Assembly (NCBI GenBank): GCA_039798685.1
Contig: JBDKFM010000035.1
Location: 1 to 15,572 of the forward strand
Origin: JACPGQ01 sp039798685
GTDB lineage: Bacteria; Patescibacteriota; Microgenomatia; Levybacterales; UBA12049
Direction: 5' to 3'
DNA length: 15,572 bases
Shown here: positions 1 through 7,651 of the stretch, in pieces
Layout of the letters: every line of letters starts with the position of its first letter
Numbering within the stretch: position 1 is the first letter of the stretch
Program-made: the position numbers and the translations under genes
Notes under the pieces: generated by a model
What the model was told of the DNA's origin: nothing
Seen by the model: only the letters and a program-made list of their open reading frames with translations
Databases searched by the model: none

Positions 1-560
1 GAGGCAGCGGCAAGTCCATCAAGTATATTTACTTTTGTGACGTGAAGTGGCCGACCAAAAATATCCGGTTTTCCCCGCATGTCATTAACTGCTTCAAATC
101 CGGAATGTGCAATTCCAACCCCTGTCACTCCCCAGCGAAGCGGTGACAATCTACTATCAGTTATGATAACTCCGACCTCCTTAAGTCCTCTGCTTGTTGC
201 CAAATACTCCCGAATACGATTTGCACTTTCTTGCGGATCATCTGGCCACAACACATATTTTCCGTCTGCATTTGATTCATCGATTCCAGCTGATGCAATA
301 ACAATGTTATTTTTTATCGTGATCGAGACCCCATATTGATTTTCCTCAGAAGGAATATAGTACTCAGACTCCTTTTTTATAAGCTCATCCTTCTCGATTG
401 TTCCGATTTCAGCGACTCTCCCCTCACAGAGAGCAACGATTTTTGAAGTTATTGCAACGACTGAGCGTTCTTTGATATGAGGTAGATACGTATCCAAAAT
501 CGTTTTGAGATCAGTATCTTTTGTCGTAATTTTATGCGTCTTACACGCAGTCACATTCAT
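1..560 (-). CDS. CofE-like gamma-glutamyl ligase (F420-0:L-glutamate ligase family), 3' end cut by window
   Basis: Reading leftward from the ATG at 560, 186 codons are open to the window edge, so the C-terminus is missing. Family features are visible: an 'AITSKIVALCEGR' block (residues 36-48), the 'SAGIDESNADG' motif (90-100), 'TDSRLSPLRWGVTGVGI' (134-150) and 'GRPLHVTKVN' (169-178). CofE uses GTP to add gamma-linked glutamate to coenzyme F420-0. Homologues also occur in Patescibacteria and other bacteria with no obvious F420 pathway, where the acceptor is unknown, so the substrate is not assigned here. The start is fixed by a strong promoter whose -10 ends 6 nt before the ATG (leaderless). 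Transcribed divergently from the next gene. Family assignment is good; cellular role is uncertain. Confidence 0.85.
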   Translation of the reverse strand, partial: MNVTACKTHKITTKDTDLKTILDTYLPHIKERSVVAITSKIVALCEGRVAEIGTIEKDELIKKESEYYIPSEENQYGVSITIKNNIVIASAGIDESNADGKYVLWPDDPQESANRIREYLATSRGLKEVGVIITDSRLSPLRWGVTGVGIAHSGFEAVNDMRGKPDIFGRPLHVTKVNILDGLAAA

Positions 561-566
561 GCAGCA

Positions 567-594
567 ATTATACAACACATATTTGTGCTGACAA
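567..594 (-). promoter_or_regulatory. Promoter of the CofE-like gene
   Basis: On the minus strand TTGTCA (589-594), a 16-bp spacer and TATAAT (567-572). The -10 ends 6 nt before the ATG at 560, so transcription should begin at or next to the start codon. Confidence 0.8.
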
Positions 595-603
595 CACAAC
601 ATC

Positions 604-632
604 TTGCCAAAAACGGCTCAGTCGAATACAAT
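604..632 (+). promoter_or_regulatory. Promoter of the small protein gene starting at 640
   Basis: TTGCCA (604-609), 17-bp spacer, TACAAT (627-632), then 7 nt to the ATG at 640. The same two hexamers with the same spacing precede the tRNA-Cys gene. A TTG that could be read as an in-frame start at 604 is better explained as the -35 box. Confidence 0.75.
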
Positions 633-639
633 AGCCGAC

Positions 640-1095
640 ATGCACGAAAGACCTCAAAGCGAAATGCTTCCAGGTGCAACTGAAGGGCTCAGTGAAGCAC
701 GAAGAAATTTTGTTGGATTTCTCAATGACCGTATTACGGCACCAATAACTCTATTCCAAAACCACGCCCTAACACAACAAAGCACACTGGATACCGCAAC
801 ACAGCTTCCGCTTGATCTTCGTCCGTCACTAGTTGACCCAAAAACAGGTGGATTTACGACAGAGGCAGTTGCTGACTTTCACGCTGCAGTCAACAGTGTC
901 ATCAATTCTGCACATCAGGAGGGTGTAGACAAAATAAAAGCAGCATATGTCCGAGCTCATTTTGCAGTAAAAAATCTCTTTGACAATGAGTCTGAACGGA
1001 ACAGAATCATCTTTTTTGAGATGCAGTCACGATGGGAGGACGATCCCTCAATTAGCCCCCATATCACACATCGAATCTACTCCTCCCGATCCTGA
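640..1095 (+). CDS. Hypothetical protein, 151 aa
   Basis: I do not recognise the family. The protein is soluble-looking, without signal peptide or membrane segment, and mostly helical by composition, with charged and alanine-rich stretches around residues 70-115 and a basic, serine-rich C-terminus. The reading frame stays open upstream to a TTG at 604, but that TTG is the -35 box of a good promoter whose -10 ends 7 nt before the ATG at 640; I therefore start the protein at the ATG (MHERPQSEM...). No Shine-Dalgarno is present. It lies between the divergent CofE-like gene and the MurF-like gene, whose ATG follows its TGA by 29 bp; the -10 of the MurF-like gene lies in that gap, so shared transcription is possible but not required. 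Confidence 0.7.
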   Translation: MHERPQSEMLPGATEGLSEARRNFVGFLNDRITAPITLFQNHALTQQSTLDTATQLPLDLRPSLVDPKTGGFTTEAVADFHAAVNSVINSAHQEGVDKIKAAYVRAHFAVKNLFDNESERNRIIFFEMQSRWEDDPSISPHITHRIYSSRS

Positions 1096-1107
1096 GTCTC
1101 CCTCGTG

Positions 1108-1113
1108 TATAAT
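1108..1113 (+). promoter_or_regulatory. -10 box of the MurF-like gene
   Basis: TATAAT, 11 nt before the ATG at 1125. No convincing -35 at the usual distance, so read-through from the preceding gene may contribute. No Shine-Dalgarno before the ATG. Confidence 0.5.
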
Positions 1114-1124
1114 AAAATAACCAC

Positions 1125-2519
1125 ATGCGAAAATATCTGACCCTCATTGTCCTGATGTATCTTCGCTTTTTTGCACGAAAAGCACTCGCTCGTCATAAAC
1201 CGACGATAATCGGCATCGCCGGATCAGTCGGAAAATCATCAACGGCACATATGCTTTTTTCTGTACTTTCTCTACAAGAAAAAACATCGCTTATCGGAAA
1301 TTCAGAAACTGGAATTCCTCTTGGTATCCTTGGTTTACAACCGACAACATATACACTCTTTGACTGGATAAGACTTCTCATAAATGCTCCCCGAGGTATT
1401 GATCATCTGAAGAATACGAAATACCTGATTACAGAGATGGGCATAGATGATCCTTTCCCCCCAAAAAATATGGGCTATCTACTCACAATCCTCAAACCTG
1501 AGATCGCGATTGCTCTCAACGAATCTGCAACGCACAGTCAACAATTTGAAAAAGCTCTACAGCATAAAAACCTTCCTCAAAGCGAAGAAGAACGACTAAA
1601 AGAAATAGAGAGCATAATTGCCAAGGAAGATTGCAGAATCATCACGGAGTCAGGATGCAAGGTCGCGATCTATAACGCAGATGACGAAAATATCACACAC
1701 ATCATAAACGAAAACCAGACATCCACACTCAAAAAAACACAATGTATCTCCTTCGGTAATGATCCATCACGCAACCTCTCTTACAAGAGATATGAGATTA
1801 CAACCTCCCACTCCATATTCTCCCTGCGTGCAGAAACGTCGCAATGGGACGATCAGGAAATTGAGATTGCGTTCCCCGGAATGTTATTACCGAAAGCATA
1901 CATGCAATCAATCGCTGCTGTGATTGCCGCATCTCTCTCGCTCAGCATCCCGAAAGAAACGATAAAAAAAGGAATTGAATCATTTTCACTTCCTCATGGA
2001 CGAGCAACTCTACTTACGGGAATCAACAACACAAAGATTATCGACTCATCCTACAATTCCTCAAAAGCTGCGGTGTATACCTTTTTAGAGATGATACATG
2101 CATTAAAAAAAGAAACAAAACGGCCAATCATTTTTCTTTTCGGTGATATGCGGGAACTCGGAGAAGAGGCAAAAATCGAACATGAGCAGGTTGCAGAAAA
2201 ACTCCAGGGAATTGTTGACCACCTTTTCCTCGTCGGTCCACTTACAAAGCAATATGTCCTCCCACTATTTCCTGAAGCACCAGGAAGCTACGGCCTTAAA
2301 GAAATCCGCTGGTTTACTAACGCACGTTATGCAGGTGAATACATGAAGGATTCACTACCTCAAAATGCAATTGTCCTCGTCAAGGGATCACAAAACACGA
2401 TCTTTCTAGAAGAAGCGGTCAAATACATTCTTGCGGATAAAAAAGATGCAAAGAAACTCTGCCGCCAGACGTCTTTCTGGGTGAAATTAAAAAACGATCA
2501 AGGTATTCTCGGATCGTAA
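1125..2519 (+). CDS. MurF-like Mur ligase with N-terminal membrane anchor
   Basis: A 464-aa ATP-dependent amide ligase of the Mur family. Visible motifs: P-loop 'GIAGSVGKSST' (30-40), metal-binding-type Glu in 'TEMGID' (E104), the 'NESATH' motif (N132, H137), C-terminal domain 'GRATLLTG' (292-299), 'DSSYNSS' (307-313), the MurF hallmark 'FGDMRELGEE' (339-348) and 'VLVKGSQNT' (417-425). MurF adds D-Ala-D-Ala to the UDP-MurNAc-tripeptide in peptidoglycan precursor synthesis. Unusually, the normal ~80-100 residue N-terminal substrate-binding domain is missing: the P-loop begins at residue 30, directly after a hydrophobic segment (about 4-17, LTLIVLMYLRFF) that could anchor the enzyme in the membrane. 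It is either a shortened MurF or a related ligase with another substrate. A short hairpin (2494-2517) overlaps the 3' end; the next gene is convergent, 11 bp away. Confidence 0.8.
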   Translation: MRKYLTLIVLMYLRFFARKALARHKPTIIGIAGSVGKSSTAHMLFSVLSLQEKTSLIGNSETGIPLGILGLQPTTYTLFDWIRLLINAPRGIDHLKNTKYLITEMGIDDPFPPKNMGYLLTILKPEIAIALNESATHSQQFEKALQHKNLPQSEEERLKEIESIIAKEDCRIITESGCKVAIYNADDENITHIINENQTSTLKKTQCISFGNDPSRNLSYKRYEITTSHSIFSLRAETSQWDDQEIEIAFPGMLLPKAYMQSIAAVIAASLSLSIPKETIKKGIESFSLPHGRATLLTGINNTKIIDSSYNSSKAAVYTFLEMIHALKKETKRPIIFLFGDMRELGEEAKIEHEQVAEKLQGIVDHLFLVGPLTKQYVLPLFPEAPGSYGLKEIRWFTNARYAGEYMKDSLPQNAIVLVKGSQNTIFLEEAVKYILADKKDAKKLCRQTSFWVKLKNDQGILGS

Positions 2520-2530
2520 TTTCGGATTTC

Positions 2531-3082
2531 TTACTTCGTACTTCTCACGACCCACGTCCCAGCGATGAGGTCATGAATGCCGCGGTGCTCATCATCGATA
2601 ATAAGAAGTACAACAACCAACAGAATCGCAAGTACATTTAAAAATAAGAAACCGATTCCTATCTCAAAACCAGTAAGGAGCTGGTACACTGCCGGAAATT
2701 GTACAAGTAAAAAAAGAACGACAAAGCGGGTCACTATCTGTGAAGGCTTTAGCGTACCGCGTATACCTGCGACTCTAGTACCAACAATCTGCATCCCAAT
2801 TGTCTGTCCGTTATTTTTCCATGTCAGGAATATAAAGTAACTCAGCACGATCAACGCGAAAACTGTGTTGTAGACTGTGGCTATCGGTGTGTACATACCA
2901 TTGTCCTTAAGTATCCAGAGAATAACCGAATTCGGGATACTCAAGATAAGATAGTCAAGTAAAAATCCTCCGAATCTTCGGTAACTACTTGCTGCCACTC
3001 CCCTTACCGCGCAATCCTGAGGTATCACTTGGGCTGTGTTGACAACCTTTTTCCGCGTTGAAGCTCTTTTTCTTTTTACCAT
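2531..3082 (-). CDS. RDD family membrane protein
   Basis: A 183-aa integral membrane protein. The RDD-domain pattern is clear: 'YRRFGGFLLDYLIL' (the Arg/Asp signature) at the first membrane segment, 'NNGQTIGMQIVGTRV' in the middle, and 'RGIHDLIAGTWVV' at the C-terminus. Three to four hydrophobic segments can be seen (roughly residues 38-60, 68-90, 118-138 and 140-163). The N-terminus is rich in Lys/Arg (MVKRKRASTRKK) and probably cytoplasmic. RDD proteins are widespread and mostly of unknown function; some have been linked to ion transport or stress. The start is supported by a TTGACA-17-TTCAAT promoter ending 9 nt upstream. Located downstream of, and on the same strand as, tRNA-Ile. Confidence 0.85.
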   Translation of the reverse strand: MVKRKRASTRKKVVNTAQVIPQDCAVRGVAASSYRRFGGFLLDYLILSIPNSVILWILKDNGMYTPIATVYNTVFALIVLSYFIFLTWKNNGQTIGMQIVGTRVAGIRGTLKPSQIVTRFVVLFLLVQFPAVYQLLTGFEIGIGFLFLNVLAILLVVVLLIIDDEHRGIHDLIAGTWVVRSTK

Positions 3083-3091
3083 GGCATACTA

Positions 3092-3120
3092 ATTGAAACA
3101 GCGTGCAAAGAATGTGTCAA
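3092..3120 (-). promoter_or_regulatory. Promoter of the RDD gene
   Basis: Minus strand TTGACA (3115-3120), 17-bp spacer, weak -10 TTCAAT (3092-3097), 9 nt before the ATG at 3082. Perfect -35, poor -10. Confidence 0.5.
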
Positions 3121-3184
3121 TGAGATTAAATGGATCAAATGAGAACAACTTAAAATTGAGGAGTTTACACGAAGCGTTGAGATG

Positions 3185-3256
3185 TGGGCCCGGATAGAGT
3201 CGAACTATCTACTTCTTCATTATCAGTGAAGCGTTCTACCGGTGAACTACGAGCCC
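3185..3256 (-). tRNA. tRNA-Ile (anticodon GAT)
   Basis: A full cloverleaf on the minus strand: acceptor GGGCTCG/CGGGCCC with one G-T pair, D stem GTTC/GAAC, anticodon stem CTTCA/TGAAG with loop CTGATAA (anticodon GAT), T stem GATAG/CTATC with loop TTCGACT, discriminator A. CCA is not encoded. In many bacteria this tRNA lies in the 16S-23S spacer; here it stands alone about 2.7 kb from the 3' end of the 16S gene. Confidence 0.95.
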
Positions 3257-3270
3257 AAAAAGAGAATATG

Positions 3271-3299
3271 ATTGTACCAAATTTCGTGACTGTTTGAAA
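3271..3299 (-). promoter_or_regulatory. Promoter of tRNA-Ile
   Basis: Minus strand TTTCAA (3294-3299), 17-bp spacer, TACAAT (3271-3276), 14 nt before the tRNA 5' end. Confidence 0.6.
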
Positions 3300-3311
3300 C
3301 TGTCCTCTTCC

Positions 3312-3340
3312 TTGCCAGCCTCGAGGAGCTTTGTTACAAT
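3312..3340 (+). promoter_or_regulatory. Promoter of tRNA-Cys
   Basis: TTGCCA (3312-3317), 17-bp spacer, TACAAT (3335-3340), 12 nt before the tRNA 5' end. Identical hexamers and spacing to the promoter at 604-632. Confidence 0.75.
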
Positions 3341-3352
3341 GTGTGGGCTCAT

Positions 3353-3425
3353 GGCGCGGTGGTGAAGTGGTTAACACAACTGTTTGCAAAACAGTCATGC
3401 ACCGGTTCGAATCCGGTCCGCGCCT
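3353..3425 (+). tRNA. tRNA-Cys (anticodon GCA)
   Basis: Acceptor GGCGCGG/CCGCGCC, D stem GTG/CAC, anticodon stem ACTGT/ACAGT with loop TTGCAAA (anticodon GCA), T stem ACCGG/CCGGT with loop TTCGAAT. Discriminator T (U73), a known identity element for cysteinyl-tRNA synthetase. CCA is not encoded. The stretch 3426-3531 after it holds no recognisable gene or terminator. Confidence 0.96.
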
Positions 3426-3531
3426 CAATAAATCCAATTCCAAAGTCAAAATCACGGCACATCCACGTTTTCACCATTCTCAACTCCAAATCGCTCCGCC
3501 GGCTGGATGATTGCTATCTACTAATTCCCCC

Positions 3532-3561
3532 TTGTCTTTTAACCCTAAAATTAAGTAATAT
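3532..3561 (+). promoter_or_regulatory. Promoter of the triple zinc-ribbon gene
   Basis: TTGTCT (3532-3537), 18-bp spacer, TAATAT (3556-3561), 8 nt before the ATG at 3570. Confidence 0.45.
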
Positions 3562-3569
3562 AGAACCAG

Positions 3570-4136
3570 ATGGCAGACGAAACGACAACTCCAGACGTAT
3601 GTCCCAAATGCGGAAGTCCGCTTGGTGAAATCACAACAACTCCTACCGGAAAAAAACTACAACGCTGCAGCACCGGATCCTGGGATCCTGCGACAAAACA
3701 ATCAGTCGGTTGTGATTATGTGAAATGGCTAGAAGTAGAACCGCAAGAACTTGATGAAAAATGTCCCAAATGCGGAGCACCTCTTCTCCTTGCAGTAACA
3801 AGGTTTGGTAAAAAAATGAAGAAATGTAGTACAGGCGGATGGGATAAAGAAGCCAAAAAAGCAACAGGCTGTGACTACATCGAATGGATCAACGGTACAA
3901 CAGAGCCACTTGATGAGGAATGCCCTGAATGCGGCAAGCCTCTCGTTCTCTACACAACAGCGAGTGGTAAAAAAATGAAAAAATGTTCAACAAGCGGATG
4001 GGATAGAGCTGCGAAAAAAGCCACCGGATGTCCCTACGTCTACTGGCTCAAACCGGGCGAATATCCTCAGAAAAATGACAGCGGGGGTGAAGAATTTCTC
4101 CCACCAGAACCTCCTCCAGACGAATCTCAAGCTTAA
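3570..4136 (+). CDS. Protein of three tandem zinc ribbons, topoisomerase I C-terminal-like
   Basis: A 188-aa protein built of three ~53-residue repeats, each with four cysteines: C11, C14, C33, C48; C65, C68, C86, C101; C118, C121, C139, C154. Spacing is CxxC, 17-18 residues, C, 14 residues, C in every repeat, and each ends with an aromatic 'C(D/P)Y..W' stretch. The pattern 'CPKCG.PL......GKK...CS' resembles the zinc ribbons at the C-terminus of bacterial topoisomerase I, but here the last pair is further apart (14 rather than the usual ~5 residues) and no topoisomerase catalytic domain is attached. The tail (162-188) is acidic and proline-rich. Nucleic-acid binding is likely by analogy; the target is unknown. 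The downstream small gene is on the same strand, 40 bp away. Confidence 0.75.
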   Translation: MADETTTPDVCPKCGSPLGEITTTPTGKKLQRCSTGSWDPATKQSVGCDYVKWLEVEPQELDEKCPKCGAPLLLAVTRFGKKMKKCSTGGWDKEAKKATGCDYIEWINGTTEPLDEECPECGKPLVLYTTASGKKMKKCSTSGWDRAAKKATGCPYVYWLKPGEYPQKNDSGGEEFLPPEPPPDESQA

Positions 4137-4142
4137 TCAGGA

Positions 4143-4170
4143 TTAACCATCAACCATTAGTAATTAACTA
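4143..4170 (+). promoter_or_regulatory. Possible promoter of the 93-aa protein gene
   Basis: TTAACC (4143-4148), 16-bp spacer, TAACTA (4165-4170), 6 nt before the ATG at 4177. Hexamers are weak; the leaderless spacing matches neighbouring genes. Confidence 0.35.
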
Positions 4171-4176
4171 TTTGTC

Positions 4177-4458
4177 ATGGCAAAATATAAAGAATATTTT
4201 CAAGAAATGGTGATGCAGAATAAAGAAGCTATTGATGCCTTCAAAAAATTGCATGACAACTACGTACAAGATCCGAAAAAATTCCGGAAGGAGTTTGAGA
4301 CAGAACGTGCTGAGATGACATTACTTATTCAGCGACACATAAATAGACTCTGTATGAAAATGGAGAGTGGAAAATACGGTAAATTCTCCTCAACCCTCGC
4401 CGATAAATTCTGGCAGGAAGTCAGAGTGCATCTACCAAAAATTGATGAGATGGTGTGA
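4177..4458 (+). CDS. Small helical hypothetical protein, 93 aa
   Basis: I do not recognise the family. The sequence is highly charged (Lys/Glu-rich, about 30% charged residues), without signal peptide or membrane segment, and reads as two or three amphipathic helices (roughly 1-27, 33-63 and 70-92). A single Cys at residue 59. There is no Shine-Dalgarno; the start is the first ATG in frame, with a weak leaderless-type promoter just upstream. It follows the zinc-ribbon gene on the same strand and could be co-transcribed with it. Coding status rests on an uninterrupted frame, protein-like composition and conserved-looking layout. Confidence 0.65.
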   Translation: MAKYKEYFQEMVMQNKEAIDAFKKLHDNYVQDPKKFRKEFETERAEMTLLIQRHINRLCMKMESGKYGKFSSTLADKFWQEVRVHLPKIDEMV

Positions 4459-4468
4459 GGCTAGGAAA

Positions 4469-4497
4469 TTGACATAACAAGCACTCTTTCCTACATT
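4469..4497 (+). promoter_or_regulatory. Orphan promoter antisense to the 3' end of the SIR2-like gene
   Basis: TTGACA (4469-4474), 17-bp spacer, TACATT (4492-4497): the same hexamers and spacing as the UDG promoter at 13279-13307. The expected start near 4504 leads into 4544-5569 from its 3' side. Only a ~20-codon frame follows (ATG at 4524); no real gene lies downstream on this strand. Confidence 0.45.
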
Positions 4498-4543
4498 GAT
4501 TTACCTCAAACACTTAACGCTGAATGTGTAAATGCTTGCTTAA

Positions 4544-5569
4544 CTATTTAAAAGTCTCCACAAAATCCGTAAATCCCTTATCATAAAGTTTTCCTCTTAT
4601 TAGATTTTTGTTCCTAGAAGATGTACTGTTAAATATATCCTCTGTTGACTGATAATCCCTCCCTACAATATGCAAATTTGTATTTGCTGGAACTTTCTTA
4701 AGTAATTCGTGAATCAGATCATCGCCTCCTCTATATCCTACAAAATAAACATCAGTTGCCTTACTTAGCATCTCCTCGGCTTTAGTAATCATTACATCCC
4801 TGAAGTCGCTGACTACAGAATAATCCTTACCCGTTAAAGGCATGAATAATAAGGGATAAAAGTAACCATCGCTCTGAAAATAGTTCATTACTGTTGTAAT
4901 ATTTGCGAGTGTCACATGCTTTGGTTCGATAATTTCAAGTTTATTGAGGCTCATAGGTGAGCCATTATATATATTTTCCGCTATTTCTCTAACTCTTGAT
5001 GATGTATCATTCTGGTGTCGATTATAACCAAAGTCTTTATCGCCATCCCTTCTTTTTAAAAACCAATTGGTCGAACCGTGTAGCTTAACAAAATTTGCAT
5101 CTAAGTATTTATTCTTATCTGAAAGGGTACTCCTGAATATGTCCTGATATGACTGATCCAATAACGTATCATAGTTGAAGGATATTATTCCAAATTCAGT
5201 GTCGTACAGCTTTTGAAGAAGCGGTGAATAACCTTGCGCGTTAGGATAAGTACGAGAAACAGTATTCAGAAGATTCCAAATATATAAATTAATATTCCCA
5301 AACCAACTCCTTTCAGAATGTCTCGCTCTTTCTGTGTGTAGGGATTCGATACTTCGCCATCTCTGAGTCAACCATTCCTCAAGACCAATACTCTTTGCAT
5401 GATCTCTGCACTCCTGGACATCAAAGGTAAGTCCTTCTGTCAAAGCTGCCTGATACTGCTCATTAAACAGGTCGTTAGCCAAAGGAGATCTTTCCTGATG
5501 TTCATTTGTATAAGTTGTTTGGTTTTGTGCAGCCTGACTCGCACCAGCACCAAAAACAAAAATTTTCAT
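4544..5569 (-). CDS. SIR2-like (sirtuin-fold) protein, candidate NADase/defence protein
   Basis: A 341-aa protein with the sirtuin-like Rossmann fold pattern: N-terminal NAD-loop 'GAGAS' (7-11), 'SFNYDTLLD' (130-138, with N132 in the place of the conserved Asn), 'KLHGSTNW' (162-169, H164 in the place of the catalytic His) and a C-terminal 'VGYRGGDDLIHELL' (277-290). The zinc-binding cysteines of deacetylase sirtuins are absent. This arrangement is typical of bacterial SIR2-like domains, several of which deplete NAD+ in anti-phage systems (Thoeris ThsA, DSR proteins, SIR2 paired with Argonaute). Here it stands alone, with no STAND, TIR or Argonaute partner in the window, so defence is an inference. 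It lies beyond the 16S terminator. By eye it uses more ATA, AGA/AGG and TTA/TTG codons than its neighbours, suggesting transfer. Confidence 0.8.
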   Translation of the reverse strand: MKIFVFGAGASQAAQNQTTYTNEHQERSPLANDLFNEQYQAALTEGLTFDVQECRDHAKSIGLEEWLTQRWRSIESLHTERARHSERSWFGNINLYIWNLLNTVSRTYPNAQGYSPLLQKLYDTEFGIISFNYDTLLDQSYQDIFRSTLSDKNKYLDANFVKLHGSTNWFLKRRDGDKDFGYNRHQNDTSSRVREIAENIYNGSPMSLNKLEIIEPKHVTLANITTVMNYFQSDGYFYPLLFMPLTGKDYSVVSDFRDVMITKAEEMLSKATDVYFVGYRGGDDLIHELLKKVPANTNLHIVGRDYQSTEDIFNSTSSRNKNLIRGKLYDKGFTDFVETFK

Positions 5570-5587
5570 ATAGCTGTTTACTGTAGC

Positions 5588-5615
5588 ATTATAGTGGAGA
5601 TGAAGCAGGATACAA
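5588..5615 (-). promoter_or_regulatory. Promoter of the SIR2-like gene
   Basis: Minus strand TTGTAT (5610-5615), 16-bp spacer, TATAAT (5588-5593), 18 nt before the ATG at 5569; a leader of about 12 nt with no Shine-Dalgarno. Confidence 0.65.
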
Positions 5616-5634
5616 GATGCGTTATATTTGCCAC

Positions 5635-5670
5635 AAAAAATCCCCCGTCCAACGTTGTTGGAGAGGGATT
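5635..5670 (-). terminator. Intrinsic terminator of the 16S rRNA unit
   Basis: On the minus strand ATCCC...TCCAAC, loop AAC, GTTGGA...GGGAT followed by TTTTTT. It ends 16S transcription before the SIR2-like gene and so closes the rRNA unit without 23S or 5S. Confidence 0.85.
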
Positions 5671-5679
5671 ATTCGTTTT

Positions 5680-5696
5680 AATCAAGAAGTGGTAGG
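5680..5696 (-). repeat. 3' arm of the pre-16S processing stem
   Basis: AATCAAGAAGTGGTAGG on the plus strand, the reverse complement of the arm at 7458-7474. The two arms flank the 16S gene and would pair for 17 bp in the precursor, as expected of an RNase III processing stem. Between this arm and the 16S 3' end (5697-5875) is transcribed trailer with a CCAGGCT/AGCCTGTGG hairpin and no gene. Confidence 0.85.
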
Positions 5697-5875
5697 AAAA
5701 AGCGAGAAGAGATTTGTCTATTTCTCAGTATTAACGAAATAAACCAGGCTCTCTTCACTTAGCCTGTGGTACACTACACGCTTCTCAACTACCCCAGTCT
5801 TACAACTGTGCAGTATAAGATATTGTGTCTTCCCCAGATCTAACTTCGATTTTACCCTTCGGCAATAAAAAAATT

Positions 5876-7340
<1,465 letters not shown>

Positions 7341-7347
7341 AAATCAA

Positions 7348-7376
7348 CGGAGTTTTAACTCCGGTAATATACCGGA
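7348..7376 (-). other. Overlapping hairpins just upstream of 16S
   Basis: Two inverted repeats share bases at their junction: cggagtt/aactccg (7348-7363) and ccggta/taccgg (7362-7376). They lie within 40 nt of the mature 16S 5' end and may guide folding or trimming of the precursor. Confidence 0.5.
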
Positions 7377-7400
7377 ATCATTGCTCCATTAATTGCTGTC

Positions 7401-7448
7401 GAATAAGGACAAAAAATCCCGATTACTCGGGATGGGAAATCCTTATTC
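7401..7448 (-). other. Terminator-like hairpin nested in a larger stem, 16S leader
   Basis: On the minus strand an outer 9-bp stem (GAATAAGGA/TCCTTATTC, 7440-7448 with 7401-7409) encloses TCCCGA, GTAA, TCGGGA followed by TTTTTT (7411-7432). The inner part alone looks like an intrinsic terminator; the outer stem would hold its U-tract in a longer fold. Confidence 0.6.
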
Positions 7449-7457
7449 TAAAAATTC

Positions 7458-7474
7458 CCTACCACTTCTTGATT
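7458..7474 (-). repeat. 5' arm of the pre-16S processing stem
   Basis: Pairs for 17 bp with the arm at 5680-5696 on the other side of the 16S gene; probable RNase III substrate. A separate 7-bp hairpin (GATCCGT/ACGGATC) lies upstream at 7482-7500. Confidence 0.85.
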
Positions 7475-7611
7475 CCAATTTGATCCGTCTACTACGGATC
7501 TCATTAGTCCTCCACGATTACTATTGACCTTGGTACACCAAGATGTGTTGCGTAGAATCGGGAGGTTCAAAAAGAATTCAATTATTAAAGTGCAAATTGA
7601 AGTCCTTGTTA

Positions 7612-7628
7612 CCCCGATTTAATCGGGG
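7612..7628 (-). repeat. Short GC-rich hairpin in the 16S leader
   Basis: CCCCGAT, 3-nt loop, ATCGGGG: a perfect 7-bp stem with no U-tract after it on the transcribed strand. Confidence 0.6.
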
Positions 7629-7651
7629 AAGTTAAGAGGCTTTAAATGTTT

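Noticed and set aside
3165..3455. Open frame on the minus strand over both tRNA genes
   Set aside because: It runs through tRNA-Ile and antisense to tRNA-Cys; the 'RRGPDSNRC' and 'SSPVERF' strings are typical of translated tRNA sequence.
7612..7628. CCCCGAT/ATCGGGG hairpin as a terminator of the 16S leader
   Set aside because: No T-tract follows it on the transcribed strand.
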